Source: Entomortierella parvispora
Taxonomy: Eukaryota; Mortierellomycota; Mortierellomycetes; Mortierellales; Mortierellaceae
Assembly: GCA_963573315.1 (NCBI GenBank)
Contig: OY752144.1
Span: forward strand, 483,501-547,500
DNA: 64,000 nt
Direction: 5' to 3'
Each line of letters begins with the position of its first letter. The first letter of the stretch is position 1. Positions 18,384-30,551 of the stretch are shown here, piece after piece. Both the position numbers and the translations under genes were made by a program. The notes under the pieces are model-generated. The model ran no database searches. It had not been told where the DNA came from and was given only the letters and a program-made list of their open reading frames with translations.

Positions 18384-18713
18384 ATGAAGTTCACCCTTTA
18401 CATCGCTGCTGCTCTCACACTCGTCTCAGTCACCATGGCTGCCGAAAAGTCTACAACGTCAGAGGCCGCTCCTCCCAAGCACACCTCGGCTGCTGGACCC
18501 AGCAAGACAGCCATCCTCCCTCCAATTGCCACCGGCCCCCCCGCAGGCCCCCCCGCAGGCCCCCCCAGTGTTCCCGCGCCCGCCCCTGCCCCATCCGCTA
18601 CTTCTGCTTCTACTGCTCCATCCCCTACCCACAACGCCGCTGCTAGTTCCGTTGTCTTGAACTCGGCCGTCTCAGTCGCTGGTCTTGCCATTGCCATTGC
18701 TGCTGCTCTTTAA
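18384..18713 (+). CDS. Small secreted GPI-anchored protein, Pro/Ala/Ser/Thr-rich (109 aa)
   Basis: Single exon. Residues 1-19 form a signal peptide (MKFTLYIAAALTLVSVTMA). The mature part is low complexity: Ala, Ser, Thr and Pro, with a short GPPAGPPAGPP repeat, probably O-mannosylated. The C-terminal 18 residues are hydrophobic and end IAIAAAL with no basic residues after them, preceded by small residues (NSA) suitable for GPI attachment. It is likely a cell-wall or plasma-membrane mannoprotein, and has a TATA box and pyrimidine-rich leader. No catalytic domain is present, and I do not recognise a named family. Confidence 0.8.
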   Translation: MKFTLYIAAALTLVSVTMAAEKSTTSEAAPPKHTSAAGPSKTAILPPIATGPPAGPPAGPPSVPAPAPAPSATSASTAPSPTHNAAASSVVLNSAVSVAGLAIAIAAAL

Positions 18714-19944
18714 AGAACAAGGCAATGCTTGTCCTCAAACGGCCTTTTTCATCCTTCTTCCGTACTTTTGAAAGTTTCCAATTACCCTTTTTTCATTCCC
18801 TGGTGGAAAATATAAAGGCAATGAGGGAATGACAGTGAGATCCTCGGTACACAGTATATAATAAATACCTTGTAATACCCATTCATATTCATATTCATTG
18901 TTCAATTGAGGCCATTGAGGGCTAATATCGAGCTTATTGCACCTGTGGAGGGTATCCCGTGCCGAGGACAATAAGTGTGAGCTGTATTAGGGCACTAGAA
19001 TGATTTCGAGATGGACAGCGAATCTTTGACCTCAGTCCCTTGCTTCATCGCCAACCCAGAACGCTTCAAAGGAGTCATCCATCCTCATCTCATGAGAATA
19101 AAGCAGACGCTTTGTCCCTCTGGCAGGCGTTTCGGGTGAAGCAGAAAGCAACTGAGAGAGCCAGGTGGTTTCTTGGGAGCTGTAACGCAACAGTTTTCAC
19201 GCGTGTTGGATTGCACGCGTCTTCCTTTTCTGGTGCCCCTGCATCTGTCTGTAATTGTCTCATTACTACACTACGGGTACCTTGGAGGAGGAGGACCCTT
19301 GCCCCCCCGAAAAGGAATGGCACTGTTCTTCAATGACAACCATGTCACCGGCACGTCGATGGTAAAAATAGATTTCATTTTCCCTGCCCCGAGGATTTAA
19401 AAGAATGGGAGGTGAACTTTTTCTTGGAAACCGAGGGACACCTTGATCTTTGACAATGGCCAAGTCCATGTCTACGCCCATACGCCTGCCTGCCGTTTTT
19501 TCTTTTGCCATGGTTTTTTGAGCGTTGAACATCCAAGAATAACAAATATCGGTGGAAAGGCTGAACTCAAGACTTTCGCCCTCTTCTGCATGGGTGTATC
19601 ACCCGGGAAAGGGGCCAAAAGGAGAGGCTGGTTGACTTGGGCTTGAGGTCTCTGGCGAGTGTTTTTAAAGAATATAAACTAGCGTATGAAATGGACATGG
19701 TAACTATTGGCTGGGTGACTCTGGTCCCTGACCGTTGGCCTGTTCATGAATAAAAGGAGACATTTCCTCCCATTTCCTCCTCCTCTTCTCTTTATCATTT
19801 TTGCACTCTCGCTCACTCTCGGTCCCTTTTTGTCTTTGGCACAATATCATCCAATTTTGTTCCTTCAATTGCATCCATCTTCACTCGCATCTCATTCACG
19901 AATAACAATCTCAACTCCAGCATATAACTATCATCATAATCATC
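18714..19944. other. Intergenic stretch, 1.2 kb
   Basis: No coding signal. An AATAAAAGG box at about 19750 and a C/T-rich leader with TCATCAT repeats precede the chitin deacetylase start. Confidence 0.5.
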
Positions 19945-21784
19945 ATGATTCGGATTCTTTCTGTCCTCGGAGCCATTGCAGTCTCCCTCGCACCCGTCTT
20001 TCTCGCAGTTCCTGTTCATGGCCACGGTCATCATCAAGGCTTCGGATCACTGGAGAAAAGGGCAGCAGCAGTCAGCAACTGCAAGACCACTTACACAGCC
20101 GTCCCTGCTGGACAATACCCAGTCATCGATTGCGTGCCTTTCACTCAAGACCCTCAGGTGCAGACCTGGCTAAAGCTTGTGGATTTCACAAAGACTCCAG
20201 TGTTCCCTCCTTCGGCCAATGGTGTCTGCCCCACCAATGTGGCCTCCATCCCCAAGGAGCAGTGCTGGTGGACATGCCAAAAGTGTGAAGCACCCGATGA
20301 TATCACTACCTGCCCTACGACCGGGACTTGGGGCTTGACTTACGATGGTAAGCGTAGTTATTTTTATTTCGGCAACATAGCCTCACCCTTCTTTTCTGTG
20401 TTCACCGGGAAGGGAGGTGTTCTTTCGATCTTTGTAACCGAGGGTTTACGAGGTCAGAGGGCACAGAAAAAAAAGTTATTCTTGGGTTTGTGGGCTTGGG
20501 CCACAAATGACAAAAATATACTTCCCGTCCAGCAGTGAGACGCGAGGGCCTCTTTTAGTCCTCTCCTGTTTCTTTCCCCCCTTGGAAGCTCGTCTCAGCA
20601 CTCTAGACATCTTAGATCGCGAACATACCAAAGGGCTCTCGATAAGTCGGCAGCTGCTTCCTGTCACTTGATATGTAGCTAACTCCTTGCTCTCTCCTTC
20701 TCTATTCCTTTACTCTGTTCTTGTTTCGTGTCTCATAGACGGCCCATCGCCAGACTCGCCACGCCTGTATGACAACCTGTTGGCCCATAACCAAAAAGCC
20801 ACCCTATTCATTGTCGGATCGCGTGCAGTCTCGTACCCGTCGACCTTGAAGCGTGCCTATGATGAAGGTCATCACATTGGTATCCACACCTGGTCTCATA
20901 GCTCGATGACTAGTCTGTCGAACGAGCAAATCGTGGCGGAATTGAAATGGACAGAAAAGGCCATTTTCGATGTGATCGGTGTCACGCCCATCTACTGGCG
21001 ACCTCCTTTCGGTAAACAAGAATACAGAGAGGTTGATCTTTTTTTCCGGAAACGGCGAGAGAAACTAACTATTGTGCTCATTCTCGGGTTTCCAGGCGAT
21101 GTAGACAACCGCGTTCGTAACATTGCTACCCAACTCGGATACAAGACTTCGATGTGGACCCAGGACTTTGACACCAATGATGTAAGCCCCCTCTTCCTCC
21201 CCTTTTCGCGTGGCCTTTCACTCTCGGTTTCAAGGACTGACACACTGACACGTTTCTGTTCTCTTACAACAATAGTGGAACATCCCCGCTGGGTCAGCAA
21301 CACCCCAGTCCGTCGTCGACACCTTCAAGGGGTGGCTCACGAAAATCCCTACGATGAAGACGGGATTCATCGTTCTGGAGCACGATCGTAAGGATATTCT
21401 CTTTTCTGCCTTGGATGAGTTCACGTGAAGAGGACCCTGACCTCACAGTGATCTCTCTTCTTTTTTTCCCCCCTAGTTTTCCCCCAAGAGGTTGATGTTT
21501 CGATCAACGGAGTGCTCCCAATTGCCTACGCGACTAAAGGATTGACGATGCAGCCAATTGCTCAGTGCCTGAACGATCCCAAACCCTACAAGGAGGGAGC
21601 AGGTACCTTCAAACTTTTGGCTAGCAATAACTCCTCTTCGGGGGGGTCAGGTGGAAGCAGCGGAAGCAACGGCACTACCAAGAATGACGCTTCTGGATCA
21701 TTGACAACCATGACTTCCTCTCATTCAAAGACGTTGTGGGTCGGCGGTCTTGGAGTCGTTGTCGCAGTCATCATGTCAGTGTAG
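19945..21784 (+). CDS. Chitin deacetylase (polysaccharide deacetylase), GPI-anchored, copy 1 (393 aa, 5 exons)
   Basis: Exons are 19945-20347, 20739-21011, 21096-21181, 21276-21387 and 21477-21784. It removes acetyl groups from chitin to make chitosan at the cell wall. A signal peptide is followed by a Cys-rich N-terminal module (DCVPFTQDPQVQTW, CWWTCQKCEAP) and the NodB domain with all five motifs: TYDDGPS (metal Asp, split by intron 1), HTWSHSS (metal His), RPPFGD (split by intron 2), DTNDW (split by intron 3) and LEHD. A Gly/Ser-rich linker and hydrophobic tail suggest a GPI anchor. It lies head-to-tail with a paralog at 22693. Intron 2 is absent from that paralog. Confidence 0.94.
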
Positions 21785-22692
21785 ACCAATAGGGTATTAT
21801 AATAATACAGATATATAAACCGTAAAGAACACGACTATCTATCTATTCGAGAGAGAGGAATTCCACGTTGGCAATGTTTTCTGTTCGGGCCTATCAAAAG
21901 GGCAGCAGTTGCCACCACTTTAAAGTCGTCTGGGAGACGTTTGGCGGCGACAAAGGTCCACAAGATTCTTATAGACTGCCCTCTCGACTGCTTCAGCTCA
22001 AACTTACCCCCCAAGGGCTCCAGGCCAACTCATGAAGAAACCAAGGCTCGGGGAGCTGTCCAGATTGGCAAAACCCGCTTTATTGAAAGAAAGGCGATGG
22101 GCTAGACCGTTGTCGATGTTGCTGTCAATACCCGGAAGGAACAGAGAAGGCTCTTTGGTTGCTTTTTTCGTCCTCATTGTTGTTCCCAAAGGGCCCAGGC
22201 ATTCTCTTGTGGCCAGTCTGAAAACCGTTGGTGCGTTTGATTTTTTTTTTTTTTTTTGGCTGTTTACCCGGCGTTGAGCAACAGATCCCTGTCTGTTGCC
22301 ATTTTACCCCGGAACTGTAACCCTTGCCTTCACGGCGATTACTTGCTCATGTAAACAAGACTGTTGTCCTTGGCCTTCTTTTTGTCGATGCAATTCAAGC
22401 ACATCCAATTGAACCTGGAACGGACACAACTAAAGAAACGGTGGCAAAAGGCCTGGACGTTGCGTGATCCCCCTGGTGGGTTGTAGACTTGAAAGTCGCT
22501 TTCTCGCTTTCTCTCTCTTTTGCTCTTCACTGTCTTTCTGAACTTCCTTTCCGCCCCCCTCCCTCCCACCTCAATCTTTGCGCCAAATCCCACCCACAAG
22601 ACAGGCAACTTCCCGCTCACCCAAGCAACACCTACTCTTTTTATACAGACGCATCCTTCTCCTCCCCACCCCTACCTCTCTCGATTTGTACA
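21785..22692. other. Intergenic stretch between the tandem deacetylase genes
   Basis: No coding signal. A 17-nt T tract lies at 22241-22257, and a C/T-rich leader (about 22500-22690) precedes copy 2. Confidence 0.5.
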
Positions 22693-24124
22693 ATGGTCAA
22701 AGTTATCTCCACTATCTTGGCCATTTCCGCCTCCTTCTCTGTGGCTTCTGCTATAGTTTGCCCTCCCTATAAGGCCCTCGGCCCAGGAGAATATCCCTCC
22801 TTGGACTGTGTTCCATATACTCAAGACCCCCAGGTCCAGGCCTGGGTCAAGCTCGTAGACATGAGCAAGGTTCCTGTCTTCCCTCAATCCAACGCAACTG
22901 CTCCCTGCCCAGAATTGGCCACTATTGACCCCAATCGGTGCTGGTGGACTTGTCAGAAATGTGAAGCCCCCGCTGACATTACAACATGTCCTACTCCCGG
23001 CACCTGGGGTTTGACTTATGATGGTAGGATTGAGTCCTTTCGATGTGTGTTCGTGGAATTCCTTTCTTTCGAGGTCTAATCACTTTGCAACATTTGTTCT
23101 TCTGAACAGACGGTCCATCCGACGACTCGGTGCGGCTCTACGATTACTTGTTGTCCAAAAACCAAAAGGCGACCCTTTTTGTGGTTGGATCCCGCGTTAT
23201 CAGCAGACCTCAAATTTTGCAGCGCGCCTACAAAGAGGGACACCAGATTGCCATCCACACTTGGTCCCACTCTGTCATGACATCGTTGACGAATGAACAG
23301 ATCGTCGCAGAGTTGAAGTGGACAGAAAAGGCCATTTTCGATGCTATTGGCGTGACCCCTCTTTACTGGCGTCCTCCTTATGGTGATGTCGACAACCGCG
23401 TCCGCGCCATTGCGACTCAACTTGGATACAAGACCGCGATTTGGACTCAGGACTTTGACACCGACGATGTAAGTTTCTCTCTTTCTGGGGGAGGCGTTTT
23501 TGCTCAAATGGGAGGAGGGAAAGGCGCGGTTTTGGTGCAGCTTGCTAAAATCTCATCAAACATCTTCTGTTGAAAAATGTCAGTGGCACATTCCTGATAC
23601 CGCCACCCCCCAGTCTGTGGTCGACACTTTCAAGTCCTGGCTCGTCAAGATCCCTACCATGAGTACTGGCTTCATTGTCCTTGAGCACGACTGTAAGATT
23701 ACTTTTTCTCTCTCCTCTTTGTCATTGATTTCTCTAAATTCTATGTTTTCTTGGAACCTCGGCCTAATCCCACTCGCAATTGTTAACAGTGCTCCCTGCG
23801 GAGGTAAATGTCTCTGTCACAGGAATTCTTCCTATCGCTTACAGCACCTCAGGTCTGAATATCGTCCCAATTGCTCAGTGCAAGGGTGATGCCAAGCCTT
23901 ACAAGGAAGGTGCAGGCACCTTTGTCCTGACCGGTCCCGCAGCCCCCCAACCCAGCAGCACTGTCCCCTCTGGTGGTGCCCCCGCCGCGTCCTCGACCGG
24001 AACCGGAAAAACCGGTGGACCTACCATCATCTCCAACACGAATGGTGCGGGTTTCATGGACGTGTCCTTGACCTTCACGTACTTGGTGGTTGCTGCTGTT
24101 GCCTTTTTGTTCAACACTCTCTAG
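22693..24124 (+). CDS. Chitin deacetylase (polysaccharide deacetylase), GPI-anchored, copy 2 (377 aa, 4 exons)
   Basis: Exons are 22693-23023, 23110-23468, 23584-23692 and 23790-24124. The layout is that of copy 1: signal peptide, Cys-rich module (DCVPYTQDPQVQAW, CWWTCQKCEAP), then the NodB motifs TYDDGPS, HTWSHS, RPPYGD, DTDDW and LEHD. The tail is Pro/Ser/Thr-rich and ends in a hydrophobic segment for GPI anchoring. Three introns sit at the same codons and phases as introns 1, 3 and 4 of copy 1, which shows tandem duplication. The intron inside RPPxGD is missing here. The two enzymes likely act together in chitosan formation, perhaps at different developmental stages. Confidence 0.94.
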
Positions 24125-24491
24125 AACAACCTTCACATTTTTGATATTTAAATGATCAAGAAAAAAATATTAATGAACAACTCGAGAGAAACCCCAGACT
24201 CTGTAGCAATATAGAAGTGGGGGAAGGGGAACTGAAGAGAAAGAACAAGGGTGTTGATTCAAGTGCGCAGGACGTAAAGGACTTCACTCCAACGGGCTAT
24301 CAATATTGTATGGAGATATGACTGGAATAGCTGGAGGAACATCATACAGCACACATCATTCGTCGAAATGAAAAAGAGAAGCAGGAAGAGGAAGAATACA
24401 AAAGGGATCCATCAGACAGACAGTATTTTTTGGGTATACGACTACGAGTCCCTTCATTTATTCACAGAAGGCAAGGTGACAGGAAGAATAT
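24125..24491. other. Convergent 3' region between chitin deacetylase 2 and the LysM gene
   Basis: Contains the 3' UTRs of the two converging genes. No other feature was seen. Confidence 0.5.
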
Positions 24492-27400
24492 CTATGTCAG
24501 GATATCGGCGGCCGCTTCACCACTGCTTCCTCCGAGGGATCCGCTGCTTTCCCGCCTTTCCTTCTCCTTCTCCTTCTCCTTCTTGTCCTTGTCCAGTTCA
24601 TTGACCAGCGCCATGAGGGCCCCGTGGTTGATTGGGTGGGAGGATCGCAAGGACCGTTTACGAACACTACTGTTGTTACCAAGACCCTCCCCACTTCCAG
24701 TGCTCCCTTGACGATGTCCGTGGTTGCTTCCAGAGCTGCTCTTCCGTCTCATACTACCACGTCCAGGTCGCGCCACGCTGCCAGGAACTGTGGAGGATTC
24801 ACTGGTCGGCGTCCGTCGCAAAAGAGATCCGCCTCCACCCGCGGTATCGGCAGACGTAGTAGCGCCCCCTTGGATCGGCAATGTCTTTGCTTGATCCAAT
24901 TCGATCGCGTAACCAATGGAGTTTCGGTTACTCCGCCCACTTCGCGATCTCCTAATAGATCCACTACCACCACTAGCCCGCCATGAGCTAGAGTCTATAA
25001 AACCCTCCTTGCCAGAAGTCGACGCGCTGGCACTGGTCGAAGCACCACCAAATCCAAAGCTGGAGAGACTATACATGCGCCTGGCAATCTGCAGTGGTCC
25101 TCGCACGGCTCCCAAAATATCATCGACCAACGACTCCCCCATCAACGACCATTTCTGTGCACTGTACTGGCTGCTGCCAGCACTGAGTCGAACCGATTTT
25201 GAATAGGCGCTCTTGCTTGGTGGTGTACTTGTTGAGCTGGATGGCTTTTGCGTGGAGGGATATGATGGATTCGACTTTGCCCGATGGTTACGTAGTGTAG
25301 GTCTTGGTGTGGTTGCACTAGGTTGGCTGGTAGGCGCCTCAAAAGTCTGATTACCAAGAGATGTCCTGCTCTTGGATCGACCTCCATTAGCACTTGTCCT
25401 TGACGATGGTCTCACCTCATTTGTTCGGATGGCGGTTCCACGGCGGCTGTTCGCGGCGCTGGAATTGCTCGAAGAGATGGTAGAGGAGGGGGACGTCTGG
25501 TAAGAGTCCACTCGATTCTGTAACTTTGATATTGACTGAGGAGTCTCCAATCTTTTTGAATGTTCGGGTGAAGGGAAAAAGGAGAGCATCCCTTCTGGGA
25601 CCGTGATGAGCTCTTGTCTCCTTGGGTGTTCAGGTGCTTCTCCAGAGGGCACCGAGGACGAATCCGAGCCCTCTAGTCCATGTCGTGAACTGCTGCTGAT
25701 GCTACCAGGGTCATAGGTCTGGTAGATATGTTGGTGGTGACCAAAAGTCACAAAAGGTGTGTTGCTATCCAGAGTTCCTGGCGATAGAATACTATCCTCG
25801 AATTCACCATGAGCATTGTCATCCTCCTCTTCCTCCTCAATCACAGACGTAGGGTCGGTCTCTGTCTCTGACGTAAACTTGGAGCTTCTCAAGGTACTGC
25901 CTAGACCTGACTTTGCCGACAAGACAAGTTCACGAATACCACTGGACTCAATAGAGGTTCGCCGGGAACTTGTGTTTGAAGATGTTGTGGATCCGTCATC
26001 TACATGTCGTGCTTGTCGTGGTTGTTGCTGTTGTTGCATATGAGCATACTGTCGAAGATCAGAAGCTTTGTGCCGATAGTGAATTGGGTTGGTTCGAAGC
26101 TCCTGTTCCTGCGCAGACTGGCTCTTGCGTTGTTGTTCTCCAGAAACGATATCCATCTCCTTGAAGCGTGCCGCTAAAGCTTCATGTGTCATAGAAGGCG
26201 GTACCATGACTGTATCGGGTAAACTACCAGAGAATGCGAAACCATCCCTCAATGTCGCTTTCCCACTCACTGTTGGCAATACCGGCGTCATAGTCGAGTA
26301 ATTGTTGTCAGATTTCCGCTGAAAGGTAGTAATGGTGGGCGAAGTGGGCATCGGAGGTGCTGCCACCGACTTGGAATCTGACCATGTACCGACACGTGGC
26401 GAAATTGACGTGGCGGATGTTGGTGTGGGAAGCATTCCTGCTGCAACAGCAGAGATTTCTGGCGACTCAGATGGTATTGCTGAGGGATCAAAGTTGAGTC
26501 GATACGCTGAAAGGTGATTCCCTCCGTGTGTTGCTGGTAGACTGCCATTTTTGATGGCCGCATCATAGGTAGACGTGCGAGTGGCCGTAAACGATGAAGC
26601 CTGCCCTCCCGCTGCTGGTGCGGTGCGACTCTGTGAAGTCTGTCTCCTCTGTGGCAAGAGCACCGAATGCGATCTTTCGTCCACCAAAACGCCAGCCTGA
26701 CGAGCCACCGAACAATCCTCGAAGGGTATATACAGGTATTTTCGAGTGTGGATCGAGTCATTGGTCCACAGTTTGTTGGATTTCTTCAGGATGGGCACCT
26801 GTGGTCATCGATAACGAAGAGTCAATAAGGAACCTCCCACCTCATTGCAATTCTCTCAAACAGGACGTGGCTGCATCTTACCAGAATGCCATAATAGAGG
26901 GCAATACCCGCAAGAGTATCGTTGGTCGCAACCTGATGAATGATAACACGCTTTCCAGCAGACTCTGTCATAGTTCTGCCAAGTCCCTGAACTTGTTGGT
27001 CCTGGTTATTGTCTTGTCCATCTTTGGACCCAGAAACATTCCTTCTACGGCGGATGATTGTTGGCCCTGATGCATTTGAAACTTCTGAGGTGGTGGTCTG
27101 TGCCTCACGTGCTGTATCCATGCTCTTGCTGTGGCCTTTATGCCGTAAAGACGAGGTACGATCGTGCAAAGGCTGTTGCTGACCTTCGACGCCTAGAAAG
27201 CCGCTGTCCTCCAGTTCGTCCAAGAGTTCAGGCTCCATTGTGTAGTCGAGAAGCAGCGGGTGATCCCCATCCCAGGTCGATCCGTCGAGGTCATCTTTTC
27301 CAAGTCTTTCCTTTTTTAACAGAGTCTCCGAGCCAGAATGCTGTGATGATGATGATGATGAAGTGCTTTCCGAGACCAGAGTTGAGGAAGAGTAGGTATG

Positions 27401-28465
27401 ATGAACAACTTTTTGCGATTGTGTTGATGACTCGATAGTCCATGGTCCGCTGTTCCTGCTTGTTGACGGAAGGGACGTTTCTTTAGGCACAGGAATGGGG
27501 TTGTGGTTCCAATGGACTCCAGAGTCAATCTCGCGTTCCAACTCCAATGGTCCCATGTCACTCAAATGCTCCAGAGCTGGTTGTTGTTTCGAGATCGCGG
27601 AGGGGGGGACTAGTCCTACAGACGGGCGTCTCCTTGGGTGCGACGCAAAGGATGAAAGAAGCGGGTCGAGAGTCTGTCGACTTTGTGTCTCAACCACCAC
27701 CTCCGCCGTAACAGATCTTGGTTCCATGTCCGCTGTGACCTGTCCGTAGTCGAGTCGATTTGCCGAAGGGAAACTTAGGGTCCGCTGTCGCGATCTAGAT
27801 AACGATGATTCTACGGAAGCCTTGGGACCAGGTTGTGTCTGGTTCGCAGCAGGAGAAGAGTCGCCTGTACCATGATCAGAGCCGGTTGTTGTTGATGATC
27901 GATGGTCGCTGACGCTGCCGCTGGTGCTCTTTCCCAGACGGACAGGAGCAAGGGGGTCGCCGCTATGATGTTCTTCCAAGCTCTTGCGGTTATTCTGTAA
28001 ATGATGGTGGTTGCCGCTATCCTGGCTATCCCGCGTCCTCCTGGTCTGGTCCTGCTCACACTCATTCTCAGCAGAGTCGTGGTCCATTGGACTGTGCCTG
28101 TCCACGGATCTGTACGAGTGGGATTCTCCAGGAATAGATCCATTGGCGAGTGGATGAAAGCCCTTGGAGGACATTGTGGTCGAAGCAGCGGGCGAAGGGG
28201 AAGGGCCTTTGGTGAGCGGCGATCGACACAAGACACTTGTCTGCTGCTGCACCTTCAGCATTGATGAGCTATTCTTGGCAGACTGTTGAGCAAGTGGGCT
28301 GGGCGACGTTGAGGCAAAGCCAACGTCTGGGGTGGGCTGGGAAAGGGGATCCGTGTCGGCAGAGCGGAGGGTGTTTGGATGCAAGGTTGCCGCCGAAGTG
28401 AAGGAGGAGGAGGAGGACAAAGAGGAAGGGGAAGTAGAAACTGTCTCGTGAGGAGGGGACACCAT
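24492..28465 (-). CDS. Large LysM-domain protein, probably intracellular (1296 aa, 2 exons)
   Basis: Exons are 28465-26882 and 26798-24492; the 83-bp intron splits the LysM domain. The domain (about residues 507-555) reads IIHQVATNDTLAGIALYYG, then KLWTNDSIHTRKYLYIPF. The NDTLAGIALYYG and KLWTNDSI phrases resemble the single-LysM LYSMD1/2 type of eukaryotes rather than secreted chitin-binding effectors. Both flanks are Ser/Thr/Gln-rich and probably disordered. A conserved-looking helical piece (GESLVDDILGAVRGPLQIARRMYS) lies in the C-terminal third and a Lys/Glu coiled stretch near the end. The start at 28465 (TTCATGG) gives no signal peptide. The frame is open to 28945, and an ATG at 28672 would add a hydrophobic N-terminus, so secretion is not fully excluded. 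Function is unknown. Confidence 0.82.
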
Positions 28466-29182
28466 GAAGTGGGTAGCAAAAACGACTTCTGGTGCAGAAT
28501 GGGACCGAGGTGTGAACAGATGTTTGTTGAGCAGAGGACAGCAGGGGAGCGGAAGAAGGGAAAGTGAATGCAAGCTGGACGAAGTGCAGTCAGTCGTCGA
28601 GGCACATGGGAGGATGCATCCAGGAATGAGCAAATGAGGAAAAGGAGGAAGCAAAGAAGGAAGAACTTGCATGCATGCATGCCTTGGTCTGTCCTTTATT
28701 CTTCCATTCTTGCTCTTTTCCCCCTTCATTTTCCTTCTTAGCCTCTGTCGTTTCTTCCCTCCCTCAAAGCTCATGAGCAATGAATGGCCCTTCAGGGCAT
28801 CTCTTTCCGGCACCAAAGTCGACCGCCCGACCCTCTCGGGGATGGTGCTTGTCATCCCATCCCCTATCTGGTCCATCCCCTGCATGTCACACCCGCATGT
28901 CTTTCCTGTCTCCCTCTTTGGGTCTTCTCGTGACACTATCAGCATGTGCTCCTGAATACGGTACTAGCATGCAGGTGCATGCCATTCACTGCTGCCTCTG
29001 CTGTGCAATGCATGCATGCATTCACCCTATGTGCTGCTTGCTTACCACATCAGCATCGCTGCAGAGAAAAGGTACGGAGGAACAGTTTGTATTATTGTAC
29101 ATTTTTTCTTTTCGCTGATCTGTCCTATTCGTATCGGTGGGGGGTATGTTTGGAGCTGGATCGTTCGTCGTCCTCTTTTTCT
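28466..29182. other. Intergenic stretch with CATGCATG repeats
   Basis: Promoter and leader of the LysM gene plus the 3' UTR of malate dehydrogenase. Two alternating CATGCATG blocks (about 28672-28682 and 29009-29021) stand out. No other coding signal was seen. Confidence 0.5.
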
Positions 29183-30551
29183 TTACAACTTGGCCGCAGG
29201 CGCCACTCCTCCCTCGATGACAAAGCTGACGCCCTTTGCAATGTTGCCCTTGAGTTCCCCAATCGCAATCTCGACCAGCTTCTTCTCCTCCGTAGAAAGA
29301 TCCGGCAATGCCCTGACTTGGGCCACGCCCTGGGGTCCCAATTCAACATCTTGAGCAAAGTACTCAAGTCCTCCCGTTGCCTTCACATTCCACTCGGCGC
29401 CTGGGTTTCCGATCAGGTGCACGTACGTCGACTCGACCAGTCCACGCTTGCCCCGGACCGATGCCTCCAGCAGCGAATTCGTGAACCGCGCTCCTGCATA
29501 GGCCATCGACAGGGTCGCAGATCCAGCGCCATCCTTGGCTTTGACCACTTCATCCCCTCCATATTGGATTCGATGTGTCAAGGACTTAATCTCTTCATCC
29601 GAGAATCGAACCTGCTTGATCTGTGAGAGCACTGGTACAATCGTTGCGCCACTGTGTCCTCCCACCACCGTGATTCTGTTCGAATGAGGCTCGAATTGGG
29701 GCTTGATCTGGTGCACAAAAGTGGAAGAACGTACAACATCCAATGTCGTGACGCCAAAGACTCTGTATAAAGTAGACAAAAAGAAAGGAGAAGATAAGGT
29801 CAAGAGTTCAACCGAGAGCGTGTTTGTGTGAGTAAAATAAAACAAAAAGAAAATCAAATGTTCATCTGACATGACTAGTCCAGGAGAGTGAAGACATGAC
29901 TGCTCGCTCGAGACTAACCTTCTGGGATCAAAGACCTTGGCTTTCTTGAGCACCTCGCAGACAATTGGCACAGTCGAGTTGACGGGATTGGAAATGACAA
30001 GGATAAAGGCTGTGGGGCAGTACTGAGCGCACGCTTGGGCAAGGTCACGAACAATACCAGCATTGACCTGAGAACATGACGAAAGGAGGGATATTGTCAA
30101 CAGAGGAATTAGAATGCGAGTAATCCTTTCCATAAAGAAAAAAAGCCTTTCCTTCTCCTTTCTCCTTCTCTCGCATTTCCTACCTTGAAGAGATCATCAC
30201 GGGTCATTCCAGGCTTGCGAGGGACGCCGGCAGGGATCACGACGGTATGAGCTCCAGCCAGAGCCTCGGCCAACGAGTCCTTGCCAACATGTCCTGTTAC
30301 TTTTGAGGCAGTGTTGATGTGAGAGAGATCGGCGGCGACTCCGGCCGCATTGACGATATCGTACAGCGCCAAGTGTGAAATGATGTCAGATTGCTTCAAG
30401 AGCAAGGACAGGGGCTGACCGATGCCGCCAGCAGCACCGCAAACAACGACTATGCATGCCCAAGAAAATATTTATCAATGGACTGGATGTTTTATCCTCA
30501 ACAGTGCAATCTTAGCAAGACAACGGCAATGATGGTTATACCTTTGACCAT
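29183..30551 (-). CDS. Malate dehydrogenase, cytosolic type (334 aa, 4 exons)
   Basis: Exons are 30551-30542 (10 nt), 30449-30184, 30067-29919 and 29762-29183; the frame closes at 1005 nt. It interconverts malate and oxaloacetate with NAD(H). Motifs: NAD-binding [11 protein letters not shown] (about 8-18), substrate loop with catalytic arginines ([12 protein letters not shown]), NPVNSTVPI, and the active-site histidine in [12 protein letters not shown]. There is no mitochondrial presequence and no clear peroxisomal signal (it ends AAKL), so the cytosol is most likely. The first coding exon holds only MVK and one base of the next codon. Confidence 0.94.

Noticed and set aside
28466-28945. N-terminal extension of the LysM protein to 28945
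   Set aside because: The frame is open but the sequence is basic and low complexity, and the ATG at 28465 has a good context. I kept 28672 only as an alternative.
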